DNA of 64,000 nucleotides, taken from positions 1,660,001 to 1,724,000 of the forward strand of contig NZ_JAWPMM010000001.1 of NCBI RefSeq assembly GCF_033344935.1, in the 5' to 3' direction. The DNA comes from Reichenbachiella sp. (GTDB lineage Bacteria; Bacteroidota; Bacteroidia; Cytophagales; Cyclobacteriaceae). A program made the position numbers and the translations under genes. Below, piece by piece: positions 45,190 to 54,916 of this stretch (position 1 is the first letter of the stretch; every line of letters begins with the position of its first letter). The notes below the pieces were generated by a model. That model did no database searches, was not told the origin of the DNA, and saw only the letters and a list, made by a program, of their open reading frames with translations.

Positions 45190-47115
45190 TCACTCCATCC
45201 ATTCAAAAGCACTTCTGTACGCATCGATCTCATTGATGTAGTCGAGAAATTTTTCATAAAACGGATGTTGTCCGATGGTGGCGCTATCGCCGATGACTAC
45301 CAGTTTTTTTCTGGCTCGTGTTAAAGCCACATTCATCCTTCGGGTATCTGATAGAAATCCAATCTCACCATTTTCATTGGAGCGAACCAAGCTAATGTAT
45401 ATCACATCTCTTTCCTGACCCTGAAAGGAATCAATGGTATTTACGGCAAGTTTGTTGGCCATTGATTCTTCTAATTCCATCGCTGCCAGTTGCTCCTGCA
45501 TATTCACTACCTGTGCCTTGTAGGGAGAGATGATGCCTACACTGGTCAGTTCGTCGGCCTTTTCCATGGCATCGAGTGACATGAGGTAGTTGGTCAGATG
45601 CTTGAATAATAAATCAGCTTCCTCTTTGTTGAATGAGCTTCTGGTTTCAGGGTCGACCTCTTCAAAGTATCCGCATCCTGCGGTATCGATAAATTCAACG
45701 GTTTGATCTTCCGAGAATACCTTCCAGTTTTTCACCATTTCATTGGCCATGAGCTGATCTTTATAGAATAACCGGCTGCTAAAATTCATGATGTCTTCAT
45801 GCATACGGTATTGCTCTTGTAGCATGGTGTCTGCCTGATTCCGTTGGATGGCCTTTTCAAAGAGTGTCACTTCCAGTCCTGCCTTGGCAGCTTCAAAAGA
45901 CTTGATGGTAGGAGGGAGTTGGCAATGATCTCCGGCAAAAATCACTCGGTTAGATTTTAGAATGGGAATCCATGAGGCCGGCTCTAAAGCTTGCGCGGCT
46001 TCATCGATAAATACCGTTTCGAAGGTCATGCCTTTCAGCATCTGATTATTGGCTCCGACAAGGGTACAGGCTATGACTTGAGATTGGCTGATGATATCAT
46101 TGACAATGTAATAGTTGAGATGCTCGGCTTGGGCTTTGAGCGCTCTGGCTTCATCGCGAAGTGCTTTGCGTTGCTTTTTCTCCGCATGTCCAAAATTGCG
46201 TTTAAACTTACCGGCCATGGCAAAGTATTCATCTGACTGTTTGCGCAGTGCTTTCAGGTCTTTGAAATCTTTGTGGTTCGCGATTTTAGCATCAAGTGTC
46301 TTACTTAAGATTTCTTCTGTAACTCTGGCTGGATGACCAATACGGAGCACTTCCACTTTTTGCTCACCTAATTTTTCTGCTAACAAATCAACGGCTGCAT
46401 TGCTTGGTGCACAGACGAGCACTTGATCTTCGGATTTGAGCCTTTCCAAAATAGCTTGAACTACTGTGGTCGTTTTGCCAGTACCGGGAGGGCCATGAAT
46501 AATGGCGATGTCTTGTGCATTGTGAATTTGGTGCAAAGCCGCATTTTGGCTGTCGTTTAATCCCAGGTCGCGAATGGTCTCGTGGTTGGTGAATTGGGCA
46601 GCTTGATCACCCAAAAGTATTTTCTTGAATGCAATGATTCGATCTTCTTTGGTATTGAGCAGCGCAGTCAATGTGCGCTCCATTTCGCGATAAGCATTCT
46701 CATCAAAGAGCAATTGTACACCTAGTTGTCCATGGTGCAACCAGGCAGGAAGCTCATCCACATTCATGGTAATGTGCATGTGGGATTTTGTCACATTATT
46801 GACTACGCCATTGACGGCATCTTCATAGTCGCCATTTCCTCCGGCAGCGGAGAAAAGACTAATGAGTTTGCCGGACTGAAAGAGATGAGCATCGGTATGC
46901 TCTGGTGGCCGCGAAATTTTGACAATCAGCCTTTCGCCAGCGTCATACTTGGTTTTTTCCAGATTAATGGGATACCAGCAAACGCCTTGTTTTCTGCGCT
47001 CCTTCAGGGACGTGCCAGCCATTTTTTGGCGGTATTGCTGCAAGTCAGCCTCTTTCTCTTTTTTGATAAGGATGTGGAGGTTCTTAATTTCTTCTTGAAT
47101 GTCTTTCTTCGGCAT
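45190..47115 (-). CDS. SF1 helicase, Upf1/SMUBP2-like
   Basis: 641 residues. N-terminal ~190 residues form an OB/stalk-like region, then the RecA cores: Walker A GPPGTGKTTT (208-217), Q-motif region NDSQNAALH, Walker B VFIDEAAQALEP near 370, motif III AGDHCQLPPT, motif IV QYRMHEDIMNF, motif V NTIDSFQGQERDVIYISLVRS, and motif VI RRMNVALTRARKKL. Unwinds DNA/RNA 5'-3'; in this phylum a replication- or RNA-processing-linked role is unclear. Single gene. Confidence 0.94.
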   Translation of the reverse strand: MPKKDIQEEIKNLHILIKKEKEADLQQYRQKMAGTSLKERRKQGVCWYPINLEKTKYDAGERLIVKISRPPEHTDAHLFQSGKLISLFSAAGGNGDYEDAVNGVVNNVTKSHMHITMNVDELPAWLHHGQLGVQLLFDENAYREMERTLTALLNTKEDRIIAFKKILLGDQAAQFTNHETIRDLGLNDSQNAALHQIHNAQDIAIIHGPPGTGKTTTVVQAILERLKSEDQVLVCAPSNAAVDLLAEKLGEQKVEVLRIGHPARVTEEILSKTLDAKIANHKDFKDLKALRKQSDEYFAMAGKFKRNFGHAEKKQRKALRDEARALKAQAEHLNYYIVNDIISQSQVIACTLVGANNQMLKGMTFETVFIDEAAQALEPASWIPILKSNRVIFAGDHCQLPPTIKSFEAAKAGLEVTLFEKAIQRNQADTMLQEQYRMHEDIMNFSSRLFYKDQLMANEMVKNWKVFSEDQTVEFIDTAGCGYFEEVDPETRSSFNKEEADLLFKHLTNYLMSLDAMEKADELTSVGIISPYKAQVVNMQEQLAAMELEESMANKLAVNTIDSFQGQERDVIYISLVRSNENGEIGFLSDTRRMNVALTRARKKLVVIGDSATIGQHPFYEKFLDYINEIDAYRSAFEWME

Positions 47116-47159
47116 CTGAAATGAGTTGATGGCGAAGATAGGTTAATCTCAAGTCCAGA

Positions 47160-48698
47160 TTATAAACATCCTGTAAATGTTACATCTAGATAATCACTCA
47201 TTTCAGTCCCGTCATTGGTGGTTGCCGTTACACGTACCGTTCCGGTACTGTTAAAGTCAAGCATTCCTTCAGAAGAAATAGTGGCAGTTTCTTCATCATC
47301 AATGCTCCAGGTTACGGATTCGTCAGATACATTTTCAGGGGCAATTGAGGTTTTGAGTTGCATAGAAAGCGTACAATCATTTGGCCCTGAAACAAATTTC
47401 TTCTCAGGGAACGGGATGTCGTCAGAATCAACTATTTCTATATTGGTTGCAAGAATTGGATTTACTGTAATACTGGCTGTACCAGATATGTCTGTTTCGA
47501 TAGCTGCTGTTGCCTTCACTACAATATCAAAAGTCTCTGGAGCTATTCCTGTCACTAATCCAGTCTCTGAAACAGAGGCGTAATCATTCGGGTTTGCATC
47601 TGGAAAACCCGAAGCAAAGTCTATAGACCAAGTCACATTTTTATTGCTAGCATTTTCGGGAAGTATGGTTGCTGTCATTTGTTCTGTGCCTTCCACATCA
47701 ATCGTAATTGACGAAGGATCTAGTGTGATACTCGTAACGTCTACATAAGTAATTTCAACAGGTAGTTCGTCAGAGAATTCTCCTTCAAACGTAGTGGCAA
47801 CGGCAATTAGCCCACATCCATCACAAGGGTTTTTGCTTGTAATGACGCCAGTTCCGGAGTCAATCTCGGCATAATAATCCACGTCTACGGGTACACGAAT
47901 AGGAACAGGGATTTCCTCATTGCGAATGCGGCCTGATTGGTCAAGATACAACGACCAAATGACGGTTTGATTGGTAGCGTTGGACGGCTCTACTGTGGCT
48001 GCCAGCTGGTAGGTTGTACTGCCGGCAATGGAGATGGGGTCATTGTCTATTTTGACACCTGTTACCGCAATGTTTGTTATGGAAACATCGACACTAGCTG
48101 TAAATTCACCATCTTTTGTTTTGGCCGTTACCACTACGTCGCCAGCCGCTATTGCAGTCACTAGACCGGTTTCACTCACTGTGGCAATGTCGGTAGGTTC
48201 ATCTTCACTTGACTTCGACCCGGACGGAAAGGCTACTGACCAGGTGATGTCTTTTTCAGTTGCATCTTCTGGTGAAATCGTGGCGACAAGTTGTAAGGTT
48301 TCCCCAACTTTTAGATTGGCCTCTGATTCGTCAAGGACTACACCCGTTACTGCAATTATATTGGCTATCACCTCTACTTCAATTGAAGCAGTGAGCCCTG
48401 AATTGGCTTCGGTGGCCGTAACAGTTGTAGTGCCTACTTTTTCTGCGGTAAGTATATGGCCTGATACGCTCACTACAGAGGCATCTGAGGAGGAAAAGGA
48501 TATTTCTGCCTGATCGGCATCGCTTCCGGTCACTTCAATGGCAGTAGTCAGGTCATAAGTGAATCCTTCGGTGACAGTTACCTTGTCGCCATCAAATTGG
48601 ATATCCGTAATGTCTATTTCAGGATCATCTTCTGTACATCTGAAGAGAAGAGTGCACAAGAAAATAGCACTCAAAAGGAGAGAATTTGGCTTCATCAT
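47160..48698 (-). CDS. Big_2-type Ig-like lipoprotein A
   Basis: 512 residues, lipobox LLFRC (after LLLSAIFLCTLLFRC). At least four Big_2-like repeats of ~85 residues (ITLDPSSITIDVEGTEQMTATILPENASNKNVTWSIDF, VTGVVLDESEANLKVGETLQLVATISPEDATEKDITWSV). Surface-exposed structural or adhesive protein. Close paralogue of the gene at 50452, with the same first ~110 residues and repeat order. No enzymatic domain. The ATG at 48698 or the second Met (48695) may be used. Confidence 0.88.
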   Translation of the reverse strand: MMKPNSLLLSAIFLCTLLFRCTEDDPEIDITDIQFDGDKVTVTEGFTYDLTTAIEVTGSDADQAEISFSSSDASVVSVSGHILTAEKVGTTTVTATEANSGLTASIEVEVIANIIAVTGVVLDESEANLKVGETLQLVATISPEDATEKDITWSVAFPSGSKSSEDEPTDIATVSETGLVTAIAAGDVVVTAKTKDGEFTASVDVSITNIAVTGVKIDNDPISIAGSTTYQLAATVEPSNATNQTVIWSLYLDQSGRIRNEEIPVPIRVPVDVDYYAEIDSGTGVITSKNPCDGCGLIAVATTFEGEFSDELPVEITYVDVTSITLDPSSITIDVEGTEQMTATILPENASNKNVTWSIDFASGFPDANPNDYASVSETGLVTGIAPETFDIVVKATAAIETDISGTASITVNPILATNIEIVDSDDIPFPEKKFVSGPNDCTLSMQLKTSIAPENVSDESVTWSIDDEETATISSEGMLDFNSTGTVRVTATTNDGTEMSDYLDVTFTGCL

Positions 48699-48888
48699 GG
48701 GAGTGGGTGGTTTGCTTCATTGTATAATTTAATGATTTTCTATCAATTATTTGAGAATATCAGGTTTGAATTATACGGATGTCGCCAAAAGTGAATCAAT
48801 CTATTGGTTTGGAGAATTCAGCAAAACATCAAAATTATGTACTAAAATGACTTTGGCATTTGATGATTTAGATTAGATTTAGTTTGAT

Positions 48889-49683
48889 ATGCAAAAATAT
48901 TTTAGCGCGATTGCCTTAGTTGTATTGTTATTTGCCTCTTCTATTTTATGCGCTCAAGTTCAGGACTCCTCGAGTTATAAAAAATATGATAATTGGAGTA
49001 TTCGAGTGAGTCCTTTTTTTTGGTATATAGGAATAGAAGGTCAAATCAGTGTGCCTCCAGAACCGTCAAATTTCCCTGAAATTGACCCAACTATAGACAT
49101 TGATCTGAGTTTTAATGAGCTTTCTCATTCCATCAAATTTGCCATGATGATTTCTGGAGATTACCGAGGAAAGTGGCTGGTAAGTAAGTTTAATTTTATG
49201 TCATTAATACTTGACACAGATGCTGTTACTCCGTATGATATTTTACTCAGAGATGTCAATTTAAAACTTCACTATTTCAGTGGCGATGCTGCGGTAGGTT
49301 ATTTATTTATGGATAGAAAGAATCTGGATATGGAAGGATTTGTGGGTGTGAAAATCGCGAGTGTTAAGGCAAATGTGAAAGGGACTGTATTAGTTTTTCC
49401 TATGAAAGGCGAAAGGCATACTTTGTGGATTGATCCTATGATCGCCTATCGAGTACGGTATTTTCCACTCAAGAGATTAGAACTTATGGGATACGCAGAC
49501 TATGGCTTGCGCTTCTGGCAGTATCAATCTTACCAGCTCAATTCAGAAACAATTTTTCATTTTTCAAAATTGTTTTATTTGTCTTTGGGGTATAGAGTCT
49601 GGGGAATGAAAACTGATATCGAGGATGCTTCTTATTCAGGAAGGTTAAAAGGATGGATTTCTAGAATTGGCTTTCAATTCTAG
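48889..49683 (+). CDS. Outer-membrane beta-barrel protein
   Basis: 264 residues, signal peptide ending in LCAQVQ. The rest alternates hydrophobic and polar residues with many aromatic girdle residues, ending in a terminal Phe (SRIGFQF) as is typical of outer-membrane barrels. GVKIASVKANVKGTVLVFPMKGERHTLWIDPMIAYRVRYF is barrel-like. The stop abuts the convergent HAD gene. Lies between two paralogous Ig-like lipoproteins. Confidence 0.75.
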   Translation: MQKYFSAIALVVLLFASSILCAQVQDSSSYKKYDNWSIRVSPFFWYIGIEGQISVPPEPSNFPEIDPTIDIDLSFNELSHSIKFAMMISGDYRGKWLVSKFNFMSLILDTDAVTPYDILLRDVNLKLHYFSGDAAVGYLFMDRKNLDMEGFVGVKIASVKANVKGTVLVFPMKGERHTLWIDPMIAYRVRYFPLKRLELMGYADYGLRFWQYQSYQLNSETIFHFSKLFYLSLGYRVWGMKTDIEDASYSGRLKGWISRIGFQF

Positions 49684-50370
49684 TTAGATAAAGAATTTAA
49701 GCAAGTCGGTGATTTTATCCAGTGAATGAAAATTTTCGTGATCGATCTCTCGGTCTACATGCTCATGCGCCCAGGTGACATGATAGGGGATATGAAAAGC
49801 CGTGCCACCTAACTCCAATACGGGGAGGACATCAGATTTAAGGGAGTTGCCAATCATAACGAATTGGTCAGGTTCAATTTCTAATCTTCGTAATAGTTTT
49901 TCATAGTCCAATTCCTTTTTCTCAGACATAATTTCGATATGATGGAAGTATTTGCCTAAGCCAGATTTGGTCAGTTTTCGATGTTGATCAAGTAGATCGC
50001 CCTTTGTTGCCAAAACCAATTTGTATCGGCCATGTAAAGCTTGAAGTACACTTTCCACTTCATTGATCAGTTCTACTGGCATCTGAAGTAACTCTTTGCC
50101 ATAGGTGATGATTTTTTCGATGTCTTGAACTTTGATCGTACCGTCGGAGATTTGCATAGCGCTCTCGATCATAGATAGGGTGAAGGCCTTGATGCCGTAT
50201 CCATATAAATCGAGATTCTGCATTTCTACCCGAAAGAGTTCTTTGGCCAAACTATGCTCGGGCATATACCCTTCGAGTAAAGCGTAAAACTTCTTTTCGG
50301 TTTCTCTAAAGTAGGACTCATTGTGCCAAAGGGTATCATCGGCATCGAAGGCTATGATTTTGGTGTTCAT
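49684..50370 (-). CDS. HAD-family hydrolase
   Basis: 228 residues. Motif I FDADDTLWHNE with the two catalytic Asp residues, motif II LATKGD, motif III K in KSGLGKYF/EKKELDYEKL, and motif IV MIGNSLKSDV. Cap type as in phosphatases of the YjjG-like group (about 140-residue alpha cap after motif I). Substrate unknown. Single gene. Confidence 0.9.
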   Translation of the reverse strand: MNTKIIAFDADDTLWHNESYFRETEKKFYALLEGYMPEHSLAKELFRVEMQNLDLYGYGIKAFTLSMIESAMQISDGTIKVQDIEKIITYGKELLQMPVELINEVESVLQALHGRYKLVLATKGDLLDQHRKLTKSGLGKYFHHIEIMSEKKELDYEKLLRRLEIEPDQFVMIGNSLKSDVLPVLELGGTAFHIPYHVTWAHEHVDREIDHENFHSLDKITDLLKFFI

Positions 50371-50398
50371 AGGTGAAAGATAATAACTGAATAGGCAT

Positions 50399-50431
50399 AA
50401 AAAAAGACCAGCCGGAGACTGGTCTTTTTTT
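50399..50431 (-). terminator. Rho-independent terminator after Big_2 protein B
   Basis: AAAGACCAG and CTGGTCTTT form a strong stem around CCGGAGA, with A and T runs on both sides so that it can act on either strand. It follows the minus-strand gene 50452-51999. Confidence 0.85.
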
Positions 50432-50451
50432 AAATTTTATTCATTTATGCT

Positions 50452-51999
50452 TTAACAGCCATTGTAGTTTATTACAATGTCAATAGAATCGCTTGCTCCG
50501 GCTCCGTCATTAGCTTCTACCGTTACTTTAATTGTCGTATTTAAAGGGAAAGGAGCATTTGGCCCTAACTCGATTACACCATTTTTATCTATAGGTAATA
50601 TATCAGGACTTTCTGAACTCCAGGTCACTGAGGAATTGTAGGGGAATGTAGCACTTATGCTTACTCCTAAATCATATGATCCGCAACCATTAAAGTTGAT
50701 TGAACTTACTGGTTCACCAGTATTATCTAAAATATCTAAAGATTCTACTGGGTTGATTACATCGAATTCAACTGTGGCCGGATCTACCAAATCGGGATGA
50801 TGAGCTCTTACAATTAGATTGTTATTGCAGTCGTCAAAGAAGGAATTCAGCCCAGTGAGTGAGCCATTTTCATCAACCGTGGCATAGGTGTCGAAATCAA
50901 TTGAACTCAACCCACAAAGATCAGGAACACCGGTGTGAGATATATCCCATGAACTAACCGTTTTGTCAGTCGCGTTTTCTGGAAGTATCGTGAAATTTAT
51001 TTGGCGAGTATTTCCTTTGATAATCTCAAATAGTTCATTGGGATCAAGTGTGATACTGGTCACAGGAATATATTTAATCGTGACGCTGATATAGCTGGAT
51101 ACCTCACCATCTTTTGATGTTACTCGTGCGATAAATGCGCATTCATCACATCTTTCTTTCGCTTTTAGCAATCCATCTTGAGAAATTTCTAAATAGTAAT
51201 CTACAGTAGGAGATGCAATTTGTGTTCTGCCGGCTTCGGCATCGAAATCCACCGACCAGGTTACGTCTTTTATGGTTGCATTATCAGGAATTATGGTCGC
51301 TGTGAGTTGAACTGTTTCATTTACATTGACCGTTGCACTTTCTGGTGAAATGGTAATTTGTGTCACCGCGATATTGGTGACTGAGATTGATACACTGGCG
51401 GTAAACTCGCCATCTTTGGTTTTGGCTGTAACTACTACATCACCTGCAGAGAGTGCTTTCACCAATCCTTGATCGGATACGGTAGCAATAGCTGATGGGC
51501 TGTCCTCTGTATTTTTAGAGCCAGAAGGAAAGGTCACGCTCCAAATGATTCCTTTTTCAGTGGCGTCCTCAGGGGCAATGGTAGCTGTCAGCTGTAGCTC
51601 GTCGCCCACTTTTAAATCGGCTTCAGTTTGGTTTAGGGATACGCCTGTTACATCTACTTCTTTGGCCACGACCTCCACATTCACAGTGGCGGTCAATTCG
51701 GAATTGGCTTCAGTTGCCGTCAAGGTGGTATTGCCTGCTTTTACTGCAGTCAGTGTAAATCCATCTACAGAGACAATAGTGGCATCTCCGGATGTGAAAG
51801 ATATTTGTGCCTGATCGGCATCCGCTCCAGATACAGTGAGGACTGTATCTAAATCAACGGTGAAACCTTCTGTAACAGTTACTTTTTCTCCATCAAATTT
51901 GATGTCTGTAATGTCAACCTCAGGTTCGTCTTCCGTACAGCCAAAAACGATGACTGTAGCTAATAAAATGCTGGTTAATAATGTTTTTAATTGCTTCAT
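50452..51999 (-). CDS. Big_2-type Ig-like lipoprotein B
   Basis: 515 residues, lipobox VIVFGC. Four or more Big_2-like repeats (ITISPESATVNVNETVQLTATIIPDNATIKDVTWSVDF). Paralogue of 47160-48698: residues ~20-215 nearly parallel (VTVTEGFTVDLDT vs VTVTEGFTYDLTT, AQISFTSGDATIVSVDG vs AEISFSSSDASVVSVSG). The C-terminal ~250 residues diverge. Probably a surface adhesin; sits with its paralogue around a barrel protein gene. Confidence 0.88.
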   Translation of the reverse strand: MKQLKTLLTSILLATVIVFGCTEDEPEVDITDIKFDGEKVTVTEGFTVDLDTVLTVSGADADQAQISFTSGDATIVSVDGFTLTAVKAGNTTLTATEANSELTATVNVEVVAKEVDVTGVSLNQTEADLKVGDELQLTATIAPEDATEKGIIWSVTFPSGSKNTEDSPSAIATVSDQGLVKALSAGDVVVTAKTKDGEFTASVSISVTNIAVTQITISPESATVNVNETVQLTATIIPDNATIKDVTWSVDFDAEAGRTQIASPTVDYYLEISQDGLLKAKERCDECAFIARVTSKDGEVSSYISVTIKYIPVTSITLDPNELFEIIKGNTRQINFTILPENATDKTVSSWDISHTGVPDLCGLSSIDFDTYATVDENGSLTGLNSFFDDCNNNLIVRAHHPDLVDPATVEFDVINPVESLDILDNTGEPVSSINFNGCGSYDLGVSISATFPYNSSVTWSSESPDILPIDKNGVIELGPNAPFPLNTTIKVTVEANDGAGASDSIDIVINYNGC

Positions 52000-52177
52000 G
52001 AGTAATAAGGTGAATTTGATTTATTGCACAATTTAAAGTTACGTTTGATATATAAGAAGATTAATCGACGATATTAGGCTAAAAGTCGATGATGACGACA
52101 TTACCATCGACCATTGCTTATTGGGGTTTATCCGTTTTTTTAAAAAAAAATCAACAAAATCCAATTTTCTAAAAATG

Positions 52178-52199
52178 CACTGACATAGGGCTGTCAGTG
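52178..52199. promoter_or_regulatory. Palindrome upstream of ABM/GyrI pair
   Basis: CACTGACA (52178-52185), six bases, TGTCAGTG (52192-52199): a perfect 8-base inverted repeat, 52 bases before the first start codon. Candidate operator. The 250-base gap between 52000 and 52250 is otherwise empty. Confidence 0.55.
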
Positions 52200-52250
52200 A
52201 GGGGTGTTTCATTTGTATCAAATCAAATTCAAAATTTAAACTTTATACAA

Positions 52251-52559
52251 ATGACCGATCAAGTGACAGAGTTGGTGATTTACAAAATCAAACCTCACCA
52301 GGTGGAGAATTACCAAACTAAAATCATTCATCATTTCAGGGAACTGGTAAAAAGTTTTGATGGAATGCTAAACTATCAGACCTATCATGCAGTAAAGGAG
52401 GAGGGTCTGTTTGTAGACCAAGTGGAATGGAAGAATCTGGAATGCGCAGAATTCGCCGCTGAAAAAGTAAAAGAAATGCAGCAAGAAGAGCTATATGCGC
52501 CATACCTCTCTGCTTTCGAAGAAGTCAAATTTTTCCTACACGTAAAACAAGTAGCCTAA
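52251..52559 (+). CDS. ABM-like dimeric alpha/beta barrel protein
   Basis: 102 residues from the ATG at 52251; 18 more upstream codons are open but poor. Small ferredoxin-like fold, with VTELVIYKIKPHQVENYQTKII and MLNYQTYHAVKEEGLFVDQVEW resembling the antibiotic-biosynthesis-monooxygenase group. No metal or cofactor site. Its stop overlaps the next start (TAATG). Confidence 0.72.
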   Translation: MTDQVTELVIYKIKPHQVENYQTKIIHHFRELVKSFDGMLNYQTYHAVKEEGLFVDQVEWKNLECAEFAAEKVKEMQQEELYAPYLSAFEEVKFFLHVKQVA

Positions 52560-53158
52560 TGGAAAAGATCAATTTAATCAAAGAATATCCTACCTATTAT
52601 AAAGCAAATAGTCAGCCGGTAGAATTGGATATCGAGCCTATCAACTGCCTAACAATTAGTGGCATCGGAGCGCCGGATGGAGAAGCATTTCAAAGTAGTA
52701 TTGGGGCTTTGTATGCGGTGGCATATACGGTGAAGAAGTATTGTAAATCTGATCAAAATGATTTCGTAGTCCCTAAGTTGGAGGCTTTTTGGTGGGTCGA
52801 GGAGGAATTGATTTTTGAGGAAACCCCGCAGTCCGATTGGCATTGGCAGCTGATGATTCGTATGCCTGAGTTTGTGTCTAATGATCATGTAGACCAAGCC
52901 GTAGAGGAGGTGATCAAAATGAAGAAGTTAATTCTAGCTAACGAAGTACAATTAAAGCCGATTCATGAAGGAAAAAGTGTGCAGGTATTGCATAGAGGCT
53001 CATATTATGAGGAAGCTCCGAGTATCAACAAGATCATGGAGTATATCAAAATGAATGGATTAGAGATGAATGGACATCATCATGAGATTTATATTTCTGA
53101 TCCTACCAGAACTGCTGAAGAAAAATTGAAAACAATTATTCGCTACGCCGTTAAATAG
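52559..53158 (+). CDS. GyrI-like small-molecule binding protein
   Basis: 199 residues, whole length the GyrI/SbmC-like fold: INCLTISGIGAPDGEAFQSSIGALYAVAYTVK, EAFWWVEEE, WHWQLMIRMPEFV, HEGKSVQVLHRGSYYEEAPSINKIMEYI and MNGHHHEIYISDPTRTAEEKLKTIIRYAVK. Members bind hydrophobic compounds or are multidrug sensors; some are hydrolases. Overlaps the ABM-like gene by one base. Confidence 0.9.
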   Translation: MEKINLIKEYPTYYKANSQPVELDIEPINCLTISGIGAPDGEAFQSSIGALYAVAYTVKKYCKSDQNDFVVPKLEAFWWVEEELIFEETPQSDWHWQLMIRMPEFVSNDHVDQAVEEVIKMKKLILANEVQLKPIHEGKSVQVLHRGSYYEEAPSINKIMEYIKMNGLEMNGHHHEIYISDPTRTAEEKLKTIIRYAVK

Positions 53159-53174
53159 AGCTGACCAGTTCTGC

Positions 53175-53256
53175 CGTCATCACGAGGGAATCGAAGCGAT
53201 CTCATACTCTACAAGGAAGGTCGAGATTGCTTCGCCTGTTAGGCTCGCGATGATGG
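53175..53256. repeat. REP-like hairpin (family 1)
   Basis: CGTCATCACGAGGGAATCG...GATCTC pairs with GAGATTGCTTCG...CGCGATGATGG. Same family as 43456-43595 but without the long outer arms. Between the GyrI-like and AlkC-like genes. Confidence 0.6.
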
Positions 53257-53287
53257 TAGTATTTCAACTTTAAACTTACAATTCCAA

Positions 53288-54370
53288 ATGCCTGAACCGC
53301 TTAAAAACGAATACAACGAAACTTTCGTCAATAAACTGGGTGATTTGCTTGCGGAAAGAGACGAATCATTTAACCTCGATGGTTTTGTCTGCTCCATAAT
53401 CAATGACAACTGGGAAGATCGAGAACTCAAAGCCCGTATGCGCCATATCACGAACATGGTGCATGCGCATTCTTCGCTTGATTATCCTGATCAGCTAAAA
53501 ATCATGACTGATATATCATCTCACTTTGGTGGCCTGGCTGGTATGACCTTTCCCGATTACGTAGAAGTTTATGGGTTGGACCACCTGAAGGAGTCGATGG
53601 ATGCCCTGAAGGAAATGACCAAATACTCGTCATCAGAATTTGCCATTCGCCCTTTTATTGTAAAATATGAAAAGGAGGTAATGCGATCCATGCTTGATTG
53701 GAGCCAGGATGAAAATGAGCATGTGAGGCGGTTGGCCTCAGAAGGATGTCGCTCCAGACTGCCTTGGGCCATGGCCTTGCCGGCTTTCAAGAAAGATCCA
53801 GGACTGATACTACCCATTTTGAAAAATCTCAAAGCCGATGATTCTTTGTACGTACGTAAGAGTGTGGCCAACAATATCAATGACATCACTAAGGATAATC
53901 CTGAGGTGGCATTGGCGCTTTGTGAAAAATGGTATGGAAAGAATCCGAATACCAACTGGATCGTTAAACATGGCTTGAGAACGCTATTGAAGAATGGTAA
54001 TGAAAGGGCTTTGCAAATTATTGGTTTTGATGACAAGGCCAGGTTTGAAGTGGAAGCGCTTCAATTGTCCGAACAAAAAGTAAAAATTGGCGATAGCTTT
54101 AGTTTTGAATTTCAAATTTCCAATAAGGAGCCGAAACAAGCTTTTGCGAAAGTGGGTTTCGTAGTATCCTACCAAAAAGCCAATGGCTCTTTGTCTGATA
54201 AGATATTTCACGTCACCGAAAAGGAATTTGCTTCGGTGGATTCGACCACTTTTAATAAGAAACTATCCTTTAAAGACCTAACCACACGAAAACATCATCC
54301 AGGTTTGCATAAGATTGGGGTTCTGGTGAACGGGAAGAAGCTCGCTGAGGAGGAATTTGAATTGTACTAA
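53288..54370 (+). CDS. AlkC-type DNA glycosylase with C-terminal Ig-like domain
   Basis: 360 residues. Residues 1-~250 are HEAT-like repeats with the AlkC pattern: WSQDENEHVRRLASEGCRSRLPWAMALPAFKKDPGLILPILKNLKADDSLYVRKSVANNINDITKDNPEVALALCEKWY, then NTNWIVKHGLRTLLKNG. The last ~100 residues (LSEQKVKIGDSFSFEFQISN... KHHPGLHKIGVLVNGKKLAEEEFEL) form an Ig-like domain, as in the AlkC subgroup that excises alkylated bases without flipping them out. Single gene after a REP-like element. Confidence 0.88.
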   Translation: MPEPLKNEYNETFVNKLGDLLAERDESFNLDGFVCSIINDNWEDRELKARMRHITNMVHAHSSLDYPDQLKIMTDISSHFGGLAGMTFPDYVEVYGLDHLKESMDALKEMTKYSSSEFAIRPFIVKYEKEVMRSMLDWSQDENEHVRRLASEGCRSRLPWAMALPAFKKDPGLILPILKNLKADDSLYVRKSVANNINDITKDNPEVALALCEKWYGKNPNTNWIVKHGLRTLLKNGNERALQIIGFDDKARFEVEALQLSEQKVKIGDSFSFEFQISNKEPKQAFAKVGFVVSYQKANGSLSDKIFHVTEKEFASVDSTTFNKKLSFKDLTTRKHHPGLHKIGVLVNGKKLAEEEFELY

Positions 54371-54383
54371 TAACTAACTTTTG

Positions 54384-54749
54384 ATGATGACTAAACTTAG
54401 ACTTTACCTCACGATCAACTATGCCTTCTCAGCATTCAGCGGCACAACTATGCTATTGTTTTCGGAGCAACTCAACCAAATTTTTCACTTTTCTGATCCT
54501 TTACTGTTTCCGATTATCGGGGCGAATCTTCTGGTATTTGCGGTGTTTGTTTTTTATGTCACAGGTTGGCAAATAGAAAAATCTGGGCTCGTAAAATTGA
54601 TCAGTTTGATGGATGCTGGTTGGGTAGTGGGCAGTGTATTTTTACTTCTTTTCGGTCCTTTTGGGATTAGTCCAATCGGCCTTTGGATCATTGGAATTGT
54701 AGCCGTTTGGATTGGCTTTTTGGGATACAAACAGTATTCAAATTTGTGA
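54384..54749 (+). CDS. Small membrane protein, unknown
   Basis: 121 residues from the ATG at 54384 (a TTG at 54381 and an ATG at 54387 also in frame). Four hydrophobic segments (about 10-28, 40-60, 70-88, 95-115). Begins 13 bases after the AlkC gene. No family recognised. Confidence 0.65.
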   Translation: MMTKLRLYLTINYAFSAFSGTTMLLFSEQLNQIFHFSDPLLFPIIGANLLVFAVFVFYVTGWQIEKSGLVKLISLMDAGWVVGSVFLLLFGPFGISPIGLWIIGIVAVWIGFLGYKQYSNL

Positions 54750-54916
54750 GACTCATGAGGGTAGTTTGTATGTCATAAAGCTTAGAGTTATTATCTGTAG
54801 ATCTATTGAAGAATAATGATTTCTTGATGCATTGATAGGGATTTTAATGTTTAGCTTTTTCTGTTCCAATATTTCACATTTTATTACATTAGTCAATTAC
54901 AAACTATAATTGATTA

